From: Neocallimastix lanati (nom. inval.)
Lineage: Eukaryota; Neocallimastigomycota; Neocallimastigomycetes; Neocallimastigales; Neocallimastigaceae
Assembly (NCBI GenBank): GCA_016946835.1
Contig: JACVTC010000018.1
Location: 272,501 to 336,500 of the forward strand
DNA: 64,000 bases
Direction: 5' to 3'
Shown here piece after piece: positions 47,051 through 57,100 of the stretch. Under the pieces are notes generated by a model. The model was not told the origin of the DNA, did not search any database, and was given only the letters and a program-made list of their open reading frames with translations. Numbering within the stretch: the first letter of the stretch is position 1; every line of letters begins with the position of its first letter. The position numbers and the translations under genes were made by a program.

Positions 47051-47850
47051 AATTAAGCAAAAAGTGCTACACACTTTACAAATTTAAGTCGTATATATTA
47101 AAGGAAGAATTAACTAAACTAATTTATGAAAGATTAACTGAACCTTCTTGTTCAGAATGGTCTTCTCCAATAGTATTAGTTCCTAAATATAATAGAAAGT
47201 GAAAAATGTGCACTGACTATCGTGGATTCAATGTTGATACAATTAAATATTCCTATTTCTTATTAAATATTTACAAAGTATTTGATGGTTTAGATGAATC
47301 AAGGATTTTTACTGCGATAGATCTTTACTCTGGTTATTATCAAAAATTATGGAAAAAGAAAGCGTTGAAGTAACAAGTTTTACTACTAAATTTGGAAATT
47401 ACCAATTTAAAGTAATGTCCCTAGGTTTAATTTGAGCACCTACTACCTTTCAAAGGGGAAATGAATAAAATTCTATTTCCTTATGTCGGAGAATTGGTTG
47501 CAAGCTTTATTTATGATATAAAAATTTATTTAAAAATTGTTAAAGAACATCAGGAACAAATAAGAAAAGTTTTAGACGTTTTCAAAAAAAAAAAAATAAA
47601 CTAAAAGGTTAACATTGAAAAATATTCCTATATACAAACTGAAGCAGAAACGTTTGATCTCAAAGTCTCAGCCAAAAACCTAACCCTCCACTTGATAGTA
47701 AAATAGATGGTATAAAGAAATGAAAATCACCTATTCATCTTCATGAATTGGGATCTTTTTTTGGAGTAATTGGATATCATTGAATTTTCGTCGATAATTA
47801 TACTTAACTTACTGAGCCTCTTTGTAAGATATTAAGGAATTGCATAAAGT
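47050..47850 (+). pseudogene. Family-D RT fragment D3
   Basis: Heavily broken plus-strand RT. Pieces EPSCSEWSSPIVLVPK, TAIDLYSGYYQ (motif A Asp kept), and the FGNYQFKVM region in shifted frames are legible. Motif C is degraded. Flanked by A/T-rich DNA on both sides. Confidence 0.8.
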
Positions 47851-48679
47851 AAATTTATGTATATTATTTATATGTTTGATATTTATATTTTTTAAATTAA
47901 ATATTGTATATGCAATTTTAAAAATAATGAAATTCAAGAATTATACCTTTTTATGTTAAAAAAAATAATTATTATCATGTCTTATTTTAAATAATATTTA
48001 CTGACATGAATCAGTAAGATATGATTTAATATTTTTATAAATTATAAAATTTTAAAAAATAAATATTTTTTTTTTTAAAAAAAAAATAAAAAAGTTTATA
48101 TCCTTTTGATATAATGTGGTAATTAAAGTCTATAATATTATGGTATAACAAAGAAGTATTCAATTATAAATTAAATATAAGTTTCAAATTTATTAATAGT
48201 TAAGTAATGAAATATGATATTAATTTCTTGAATAGTATTATTAATCATTTTAAATTATTTATTAGTTAGAAAAAATTATTTTAGAAGAGAATAAAATATA
48301 TTTAGTCAAGATATAACATGTTAATACTTCACTTTATTTACCGATTATAATTTAACTACTTTTCATATAAATGTTTTAATTAAGAGTGCTAAGATTGATT
48401 CGAATTTACTCAGAAAAATATAATTTTATATAACAAATTATATCATTATGAACAAATGTAACTTATTATAAAATATATGTTTGACAGATTAAGAGTCAAA
48501 ATTCTCATCAGATTTAGATTATCGTCAAAAAGTTAAGCATTAATCATATATAATAATTTATTTACATGTAGTTATTTTTCATAAAATAAAATAAACTAAC
48601 TTATTTTATTTATTATGCATGAGAATTTCAATTTTAATTTAGTATCGATATATATATTTAATGATTTGTTATCTTATTT
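47851..48679. other. A/T-rich spacer
   Basis: No gene or repeat recognised. Confidence 0.45.
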
Positions 48680-49990
48680 TTAGTAGTTCTAAGAGCCCAT
48701 AAAGCGGAAGTTATTATTTTATCCCAATTTCTTATTATTCGAACCCAAAAATCTTAATAATTTAATGATCTTTTATTACGATTTTCCGTAAGTTCATTAC
48801 ATTCCGGATAATATATGGAGGTAAATTTTCACATATACATCATTGGGATCTAAAAATAACATGGTCATTTCGGAGGTAAACTGAATATTATTATCATTTG
48901 AAATTACCTGGGGTATACTATGTCAAGCAAAGACACTAAGAACTTTATTATATTCTTTGATGCTATGTTTTCAGTAGGTTCTTCTTCAACTCAATTGGTG
49001 AAGTAATCTACTGTTATTATAATTTTCTGATTATTATTTTTAGCTTTAATTAAAAATCCAATAATATCTAAACCCAAATGTGTAAAAGTACCTTCTATCT
49101 TAGTTAGAATACTTTCTGTAGGTTCTGGATATAGTTTTGACCTAATCAACTGACATCTGTTATAATTTTGTACCACCCTTTTAATATCCATTACCATATT
49201 ATTCCAATAATAGATTTTTTGAAGTTTTTGATAGGTTTTATAATAACCTTCAATAAAGTAATTTTCACCATCTACAGCTTACTTGGCTAGTATTATTCGG
49301 ATCCTTATTCTTAAAGAAACTAATAAGAGGTTAATGATTTATTATAACTTAATTTTTATTAAGATTTCCTAATATATATGATTTCAATTTTGTAATATAA
49401 TATATAAGTGCTGTTTCTTCCAAGTCAGTAATACTATCGGTAATACTTCTGCAATACATTCATAGGAAACATCCTTTATAATTATAAACTTTTCATTAAA
49501 ACTTGGATATTTTAAAATAGAAGCATTTATTATTTTTTCTTTTTGAAAATCAAAACTTTGTTGATGTTCGAAATTCCATTTATATTTATCATTTTTTCTT
49601 AACAATATATATAAAGTAGTTCAATAAAGTTTCTATAATATCTTACTTCTCCAAGAAAGGAGTGTAATTAATGAATATCAACTGGTGCTTCCCATTACCA
49701 GTTAGCCTTAATTTTAGTATTCTGAGGACTTAAACCTTCTACTGATGCCTTATTACTTAAGACTTCTCCTTCAGTCTGCATAAAGGTACATTTTTCAATA
49801 TTATTTTGTAATTTGTGTTGGCGAAATACTTCCAACACATGTCGAATATAACTTAAATGTTCATTTATACTTTTAGAATATACCAAAAATATTATTTATA
49901 AAGTTAAAGACAAACTTTCCAAGCTGGAGCTCTGGTTACTTTAAACTTTGCAACTGAAGTTCAAAATTCACATTGAGTCATGTTTCAATG
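48680..49990 (-). pseudogene. Family-D RT, RNase H and integrase fragment D4, opposite strand
   Basis: Read on the minus strand: RT after motif C (YSKSINEHLSYIRHVLEVF, near 49700-49880), RNase H (KFIIIKDVSYECIAEVL, near 49440-49500; the catalytic TDAS has become KDVS), and integrase (CQLIRSKLYPEPTES, GLDIIG, then ALWALRTTKN near 48700). Many stops and gaps. Confidence 0.85.
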
Positions 49991-50681
49991 TTGGCTCAAA
50001 GTTATCCTGAATGTTCAATTCTTATTCTCTTATGTAAAATCCTCTAACAAAACAATCAATCTTGAATTTTTTTGTTTTGATTATTTCATCATTGGTCCTC
50101 TCTTTTTTTTTTTTTTTTTTTTTTTGTATTTTTTGTTTATATTTTTTTATTTAATATTTGAATATCTAATATAAATTAATTTTAGAATTTTAAAGGTGTA
50201 TTCTACTTCAATTACCATTATTATTAAACACGATAAAATTATTGTAAAAAAACAAAAAATTAAAAATACAAAATTTTATATAAAAATATATTTTACCTTT
50301 CTTTAAAAAAATCTTATTTTATTTGGATAAAAAAATATTTTTTCTTAATAAAAGCATATAGATTTTAAAATTTTTTTATAATATTTCTTAAAAATAAAAA
50401 AATAATCTTACTTTTACTTTGATAAAAATTTATTTCTTCTTTATAAAAGCATATAAATTTTAAAAAAAATTTTTTTTATAATATATCTTAAAAATAAAAA
50501 AATGTTACTTTCTCAATAAAATCTTTTTTTTTTTTTTTATTTTTCATTTTATTAAATATAAAATATAGGATACATATATATATCCTTAAAAAAAATTAAA
50601 ATATTAAAAATAAAATAAAAGAAGAAGAATTATTAATAAAAGATAAAAAATAATTGAAATTAAAAAATAAGAAAATATTCA
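49991..50681. other. A/T-rich spacer; Pol III terminators of the tRNA pair at its right end
   Basis: On the minus strand, T4 (50672-50675) and T6 (50662-50667) follow tRNA-Cys and fit Pol III termination. Nothing else recognised. Confidence 0.6.
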
Positions 50682-50753
50682 AGGGGCGTTCCGGATTTGA
50701 ACCGAAGACCTATTGATCTGCAGTCAATTGCTCTACCGCTGAGCTAACACCCC
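50682..50753 (-). tRNA. tRNA-Cys (GCA)
   Basis: 72 nt, no intron. Acceptor GGGGTGT pairs with ACGCCCC (one T-G pair), and the discriminator base is T, usual for Cys. The D arm starts TAGCTCAGC; the anticodon stem-loop is TTGACTGCAGATCAA with anticodon GCA; the T arm has GGTTCAAATCC. It lies 10 bp downstream of tRNA-Ser on the same strand. Confidence 0.95.
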
Positions 50754-50763
50754 CAGTTAGAAG

Positions 50764-50845
50764 CGTCAGCTGCAGGGTTTGAACCTGCGCGGGCAGAGCC
50801 CACCAGATTTCAAGTCTGACTCCTTAACCACTCGGACAAACTGAC
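50764..50845 (-). tRNA. tRNA-Ser (TGA)
   Basis: 82 nt, no intron. Acceptor GTCAGTT pairs with AGCTGAC; discriminator G as usual for Ser. The D arm contains TCCGAGTGGTTAAGGAG. The anticodon stem-loop is CAGACTTGAAATCTG (anticodon TGA), followed by a long class II variable arm (GTGGGCTCTGCCCGC) and T arm GGTTCGAACCC. No T4 stands between it and tRNA-Cys, so the two are probably one Pol III transcript. The element D LTR starts 15 bp upstream of its 5' end. Confidence 0.96.
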
Positions 50846-50860
50846 CACTTCTGCTAATTT

Positions 50861-51352
50861 TGATAAGAATGTACTAAATAATGCATTCTTAATTAAATCT
50901 ACGATTTATTTCTAATACATTATGTGTACATTATTATTTTTGTACTTTAATAAATTTTTAAATTCAAAGATTAAAAATTAGATCAAAAATTATATTAAAC
51001 TTTATAATTTTTATATTAAATCTTATATTAATAGTAATATTTTTATATATTTAAAACTTATATTAACAATATTAATAATAAATCTTATTTTTTTATTTTT
51101 ATATTAATAATGAAAATTTGTATTAATAATATTTTTATATATTGATAATTAAAAATTTATATATTATATTTTAACTTTTATTATAAAATTTTATATCGAA
51201 ATGTTTTATTTTATATTGAAAAATATTTTATTTTATTAAAAACCTTTATATTAGAATAGTATTTTTATTTTTATTTGAATATTTTAACAGATTGTAATAA
51301 AAATTTTAGCCAATTAAATAAATTCTTATTAGTAATATTTTAGATAGATTAG

Positions 51353-51409
<57 letters not shown>

Positions 51410-51712
51410 TATTAATATTATAAATGTATTTTATTTATATTGTTATAATTAAATTTTATATAATTGATTATAAAAATCAATTTAAATTTAATAGTTTTTA
51501 TATATAAAAAGAAAAATAATAATAAAATGTAATTTAGTGGCAAGAACAACTTTTATGCCTTGAAAAAAAAGTATAAATAGTTGTAAATTTTGCTACTAAT
51601 TTTTAAATATCATCAAATAAAATCAAATAAATTTATAAATAAAAATAATAAATAAAAAAATAAAATTTGTGTTTCTTACTTTATTTTTATTTAATTCTCT
51701 AAAACCTTAACA
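50861..51712 (+). repeat. 5' LTR of element D
   Basis: TGATAAGAATG...AAAACCTTAACA. A53 tract at 51353-51405. Near the right end it has GTGGCAAGAACAACTTTTAT and a TATAAATAGT promoter-like box. Confidence 0.93.
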
Positions 51713-51718
51713 TTTATA

Positions 51719-51735
51719 TGGTGGAGATATCGGGG
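51719..51735 (+). promoter_or_regulatory. Candidate primer-binding site of element D
   Basis: TGGTGGAGATATCGGGG; the complement reads as a tRNA 3' end with acceptor strand TATCTCC, discriminator A and CCA. Six bases separate it from the LTR. Confidence 0.55.
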
Positions 51736-51899
51736 AATTAAATAGAAATAATAGTAAATAACATAGATTTTTTTTTTAATTTTTTTTATTTTATATTGAT
51801 AAACAAGTAAGTCGTTAATCCTTTGATTAACCTATGGCGCTTGTTTGATATATATATAAAAAAAAAAATTTTTTTTAAATAAGTAAAATTAAGATTCTA

Positions 51900-52560
51900 A
51901 AAAAACAAATTTTGTAAAATTATAACAAGGAGCGGATAGAGCTCATACACAGTGTATTCTCAGATAGCAACAAATTAACTCTATTCATAGTAGGTTATTG
52001 AATAGTAGTTAATTTGGAGATTAATTGGAAAGTAGACGAAGGTATTTGGTTACCGACCCGGTAATAATAGTTCAGCCTTCAACGTTTCAACACACGAAGG
52101 TGCGGGTACTTTCCAAGCACTGGCGAATAAGGAGCTTACGTCACCGAAGGCGTAAGATTGTTTTTTTTATATATATTTTTTTTTTACTTTTCTTTGTGCT
52201 AGTTATAAGGCACTTTATTATATAAAGTATCAGACTTTGGCTAACTTCGCCATTTAAATTTTTTTTATTTTTTTTTTTTATTACTGATACTTTATTTGTT
52301 TAATAATTCCTGTAAAAGAATCTTAATTTACTTTGAAAATATTGTGTTTTTAGTTAATTTTTATTAGTTAATAAAAATATTATTGAATACTTTTAAAATT
52401 TTTTTTTATTCCGTACATAGATTATCGGATTAAGTTTATCCTACATAGTAATTGGGCTAGTGGGCTCTGAACTGCTATATTTTATATTGAATATAGTAAT
52501 CGTGGCACACGCGTGGCATGACACCATTAGGTAAGCTGCACGTCAGACAGTGTGTACTAT
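51900..52560 (+). promoter_or_regulatory. Structured leader of element D with conserved hairpin
   Basis: A G/C-richer island in the 1.5-kb leader. CTTACG (52135-52140) and CGTAAG (52151-52156) pair around TCACCGAAGG, the loop found in element A. CGAAGG recurs twice upstream (near 52036 and 52096). Such leaders usually carry packaging and dimerisation signals; the exact role is unknown. Confidence 0.55.
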
Positions 52561-52746
52561 CAGATTGTACGACAATAAAGATTATTTTTTTTTTTGTATT
52601 TAATAATTATAATTAATTAATAATTTTATTAGCTATAACAATACAATATTTATCGTTTAAAAAGAAAAATTTTTGAAAGGTGAAAATAACAAATAAAACT
52701 TTGCTTCTAAATTTATTACTACAAATATACTAAATTACAAAATTCA

Positions 52747-53016
52747 AGTGGTCGATAAAGATTTCGAGCTTGAAAAATATTCTATTAAGTTGTCGATAAA
52801 GATTTCGAACTTAAAATTATTCTATTAAGTTGTCGATAAAGATTTCGAACTTAAAATTATTCTATTGAGTTGTCGATAAAGATTTCGAACTTAAAAATTA
52901 TTCTATCGAGTTGTCGATAAAGATTTCGAACTTAAAAATTATTCTTAATAAAGTAGTCGAAAAGAACCTCGTGCTTTATAATTTCTACTAAGTTGTCGAT
53001 AAAGATTTCGAGCTTA
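52747..53016 (+). repeat. About seven 39-40 bp repeats, each able to form a hairpin, in the element D leader
   Basis: The core AAGTTGTCGATAAAGATTTC followed by GAACTT is repeated. In each unit AAGTT-TCGA pairs with TTCGAACTT around TAAAGAT, with one G bulged. The sixth unit is diverged but keeps AAAG/CTTT and CGA/TCG pairing. The array ends about 175 bp before the gag ATG. Confidence 0.8.
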
Positions 53017-53190
53017 TATCTACTAAAGAAAGCAAATAAAATTATTATTTTCAAAAGTTACTAAAATATATTGTTTTAAAAATTGATTCGATATTAAATT
53101 ACCTATTAAATTATATTTTTAAAGTTGTATTTCCAAATTTATTCTTATTTAATCACCTCATTAATATACAACAAGAAATATTTAAACAAA

Positions 53191-54096
53191 ATGTCCAAGG
53201 AAACAACTTTGAGCTTTAAAGAATTGAAAAAAGAATTAAGAGATATTGTGAAACTTAGCAAGGACAATTTAGATATTAAGTCCTGGGCTACTGAATTAAA
53301 ACTTTGGATCAAGATACAAGGTATTACAGATCCAGAAACAATATTTAATGCTTGTTTACTTACCAGCTCTGGTGAAGTACAACGCGTTATTGAAGATTTG
53401 GGAGAAGATAGTGATGATGAAAGTGATGATTCATCAGATGAAGAAGAAGATGATGAAGAAGAAAATGTTGATGATGATAAATTTCCTTCTCTTGAAAAAA
53501 TTATTTCAAGTCTTGAAAATTTTTACGGTATTAAAGAAGACCAAAATTTACTTCTTAAAGAACTTCGTGCAATGCGAATTAAAAGAAACGAAAAGATTAA
53601 AGACTTTAATGTAAGATATAGAACTTTGTACACTAAACTTGATAAAAAGAGAAGAAAGCGCATTGGTGTACTAGATTATATTGATTCTATTCAAAATAAT
53701 TATGAAGCCTGGAAGAAATTATCCCTTAAAGATGATATAAGTATGGAGAAAGCTTTCAAAATTGCCGAGAAAGTAGATAGACTTTCTGTAAGGAACAATA
53801 ATATTAATACCTATAATGTTAATAATTCCCAGCATAATCAAAATAATCAAAACAGTACTACTTCAAGACTTTATCCTAAAAGAAGAAACGAAACTTTCCA
53901 AACAAGTCAAACAAATAATAAACTGAAACCTCAAGATATTATAGAAGAATCAACCCAGAAAATGAGAAATTTATCTGTTAAAACTTGTTTCTTCTGTAAG
54001 GAAGAAGGTCATTACTCATACTATTGCCCTCAATTAAATAAGATTATGGAAAAAAATAAAAAAGAAATATATTCCAAAAAGTCTTTAAACTTCTAA
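53191..54096 (+). CDS. Gag of element D (nucleocapsid zinc knuckle)
   Basis: 301 residues from the ATG at 53191, which has A at -3. The upstream in-frame codons to 53125 are A/T leader. A capsid-like helical region is interrupted by a strongly acidic tract (about residues 72-107). It is followed by KIKDFNVRYRTLY and an Asn/Gln-rich segment. The CCHC knuckle CFFCKEEGHYSYYC lies about 30 residues from the end and would bind the element RNA. The frame ends TCT TTA AAC TTC TAA, so the slippery heptamer lies two codons before the stop. A 5'-truncated relative is at 44330. Confidence 0.9.
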   Translation: MSKETTLSFKELKKELRDIVKLSKDNLDIKSWATELKLWIKIQGITDPETIFNACLLTSSGEVQRVIEDLGEDSDDESDDSSDEEEDDEEENVDDDKFPSLEKIISSLENFYGIKEDQNLLLKELRAMRIKRNEKIKDFNVRYRTLYTKLDKKRRKRIGVLDYIDSIQNNYEAWKKLSLKDDISMEKAFKIAEKVDRLSVRNNNINTYNVNNSQHNQNNQNSTTSRLYPKRRNETFQTSQTNNKLKPQDIIEESTQKMRNLSVKTCFFCKEEGHYSYYCPQLNKIMEKNKKEIYSKKSLNF

Positions 54097-54136
54097 ATGG
54101 GAGCAGAAGCACTCCCAATGACAAAACAATAGCTTC
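54084..54136 (+). promoter_or_regulatory. Programmed -1 frameshift signal of element D: slippery site plus H-type pseudoknot
   Basis: T TTA AAC (54084-54090) in gag phase. After 7 nt, stem 1 TGGGAG/CTCCCA (54098-54103 and 54112-54117). Loop bases GAAGC (54106-54110) pair with GCTTC (54132-54136) as stem 2. Stem 1 is the same as in element A, while stem 2 differs on both sides (GCAAT/ATTGC there). The pol frame is open from the heptamer onward. Confidence 0.87.
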
Positions 54137-57100
54137 ATTAAATAATTTACAAAATAATACTTTTACCAAGAATACCCCAATTGATAATAATTCCTTTAAT
54201 AAAGAATCTGAAGAATCTGATTTTAGTGACACAACTGAAAGTGAGGATAATATCATTATAAATGCTATAAAAAGAAAAATGAATGATAATAACAGCGAAA
54301 AGGAAGAAAATAATTCCAAGAAAGTACATAAAAGTTTAAAAGATAATCCACGTCCTTTCGCAACTCCTGCTTTAAGAAAGAAGAAAGAAAATGAGCTACA
54401 TAATAAACCAAATAAAGTTTATAAAAATCAAATACTTCCTTCAATTTTAACTCAACCAAATATTAACAAAGAAAAACAAAAAGAAAAGGAATTAAGAAAT
54501 ATAACAAGAGTAAGAGAAAGTAAAGAAGAAAACAACAATTATTCATCAAAAGGAAAGAAAAAAGTTGAATCTGAAGATATACTTGTAATCGATAATGAAA
54601 TAGAAGATATAGAAATGAATAAAGATAATCAACAAAATAAAACTAATACTTTGGAAAAATTAATTTCAACAAAAACTAAAGAAACTAATAATGAAAATAC
54701 TCAGTTAGTAAAAAGGAATATCAAAATGATGAATAATAAAGAACCTTACAATATTATGGATGATTTAAATAATCTTAAATCCAGTATTACGATAGGTCAA
54801 CTCTTGAATGCATGTCCGAAAATTCGTTCACAATTAACTCAAGGTTTAAAGTTAGAAAAATCTAAAATAATTGGAACTGTAGACAATGTAATAGCACGAA
54901 CTTTATTAGTGAATAACTATGATCATAGCTACATAAGTAAAAGTAATGAAGTAGCCGAAGAAGACTTAGCAATGGTTGATGCAAGTGTTGACGGAGTACT
55001 AGGAAAACTTTTAATTGATTCTTGTAGTAACCTAAGCATCGTTACTAAGCAGTATTTTGATAAATTACCTGGTGAATATGAAACAGTTGGAAAAAGTCGT
55101 GGAAGAATCCAACTAGCAACACAAGATGAAGAATACTCGGAAGGAATTATTGTTCGATTACCAGTAAAAATTAATAATTATGAATTTAATGCGGACTTTA
55201 GAATTATTGAGAAAGAAGACTCTTTTTATGATATGTTAATAAACTTTAAAACTCAAATCGATCATTGTTTATTTATTCATCCGACCTTAAACAGTTTATG
55301 TAAACTTTTGTCAGAAAGTGAATACGAAGAAATAGCTAAAATAAATAATCAATATTATGATGAAGAAAGTAAAATTTGCACTATTAGAAAAGTTAAAGAA
55401 ACGAATAATGAAAAGGAAATTATAAAGGAATTAACTCCAATGGAATTTATTGAGAGTGATGAATTTTTAAGTACCTTAAATAAAGATTATAAAGAACAAA
55501 TTATTAAAATTCTCAAAGAAATGATTGACATAGTTGCCACTTCAACAGAAGAACTAACTCCTTCTAAACTTTCACCACATAAGATCCGTTTGAAAGCAAA
55601 TGCAAAGCCAGTAAAATTAAGAAGTTATAGGTTAACTAAATTAAAATCAGATATCTTAAAAGAAGAACTTACAAAGCTTATTAAGAAAGGATTGATAGAA
55701 CCATCCTGTTCAGAATGGTCATCTCCAGTAGTACTCATTCTAAAACACAATGGAAAGTGGCGCTTGTGTATTGACTACCGAAAAGTCAATGATATGACAG
55801 AAAAAGATTCTTATTCAGTTCCATATATAGATGAAATTTTTGATAGTCTCGGAGGATCTAAAATATTTACAACTCTTGATTTATTTTCTGGTTTTCACCA
55901 AATCTTAATGGATGAAGAAAGCGTTGAAGTAACCACTTTCACTACTAAGTTTGGAAATTATCAATTTAAGGTTATGCCTTTTGGACTTACTGGAGCTCCC
56001 TCAACCTTCCAAAGAGAAATGAATAAAATTTTATTCCCTTTTATTGGTGAATTTGTTTATGTATTTATTGATGATGTTTTGATCTATTCAAAAAGTATCG
56101 AAGAACATTTAATTCATATTAAACAAGTATTAGAAGTATTTAAAGAAAACAAGTTAAAAATTAATATTGAAAAGTGCCATTTTCTTCAAACTGAAGTTGA
56201 TGTATTAGGTCACAAACTTACTACTAAAGGATTAAGTCCCATGGAAAGTAAGATAACAGCTATTAAGAAGTGGGAAGCCCCTTCATCACTTCATGAATTA
56301 AGATCATTTTTAGGAGCAGTGGGATATTATCGTGATTTTATTCCTAAATATGCTCAAATTACCTCACCTTTATGTAAATTATTGAAAAAGAATACCAAAT
56401 ATGAATGGAATAAAGAACAACAAGAAAGCTTTGAACTCCTAAAAGAAAAATTAATCAATGCACCTATTCTAAAATTTCCGTCATTTGACAAACCTTTTAT
56501 CATTAGAACTGATGCTTCGTATAATGGAATTGGTGGAGTTCTTTTACAAAAAGAAGAAGAAACCGGTAAGGAGCATCCAATACACTTTATAAGTAGAAGT
56601 TTAAAGAAAGCTGAAAAGAATTATGGTATTACCGATTTAGAAGGAACCGCTTTGTTTTACTGTATGACTAAATTTAAATCTTATATTGAAGGAAATCCAT
56701 TACCTACAACTATTTACACAGATCATAAACCATTAGTTGGTTTATTTAAGAATAAAGAACCTTTGAATGCAAGGCAAACAAGATGGTGTCTAACCGCTAG
56801 TATGCTCGGAATTAATATAAAATATGAATCAGGCAAAAAGAATGTGTTAGCTGATGCTCTTTCAAGAATGAAAAGTAAGGAAGAGAGAAAGATATTATTA
56901 ACAAAAATTACTAATGGAAATAATGAAGAATTATTATCTAAAGTTATAAAGGAATTTATTAATGAAAAGTTTACTGTTATTGATGGTGAAGATTATTTTA
57001 TCGACAATGGAAATTATAGAAAATTAATAACGGACGAAAATGAAAGGTTTAAATTAATTTTAGAAGCTCATAATATTGGCCACGAAGGATATTACAAAAC

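Noticed and set aside
50682-50845. Mitochondrial origin suggested by A/T content and tRNAs
   Set aside because: The tRNAs are of nuclear type with normal arms, Pol III-like T tracts follow them, and the surroundings are Ty3/Gypsy elements.
52747-53016. CRISPR-like regular repeats
   Set aside because: The units are contiguous tandem repeats without unique spacers, inside a eukaryotic retroelement leader.
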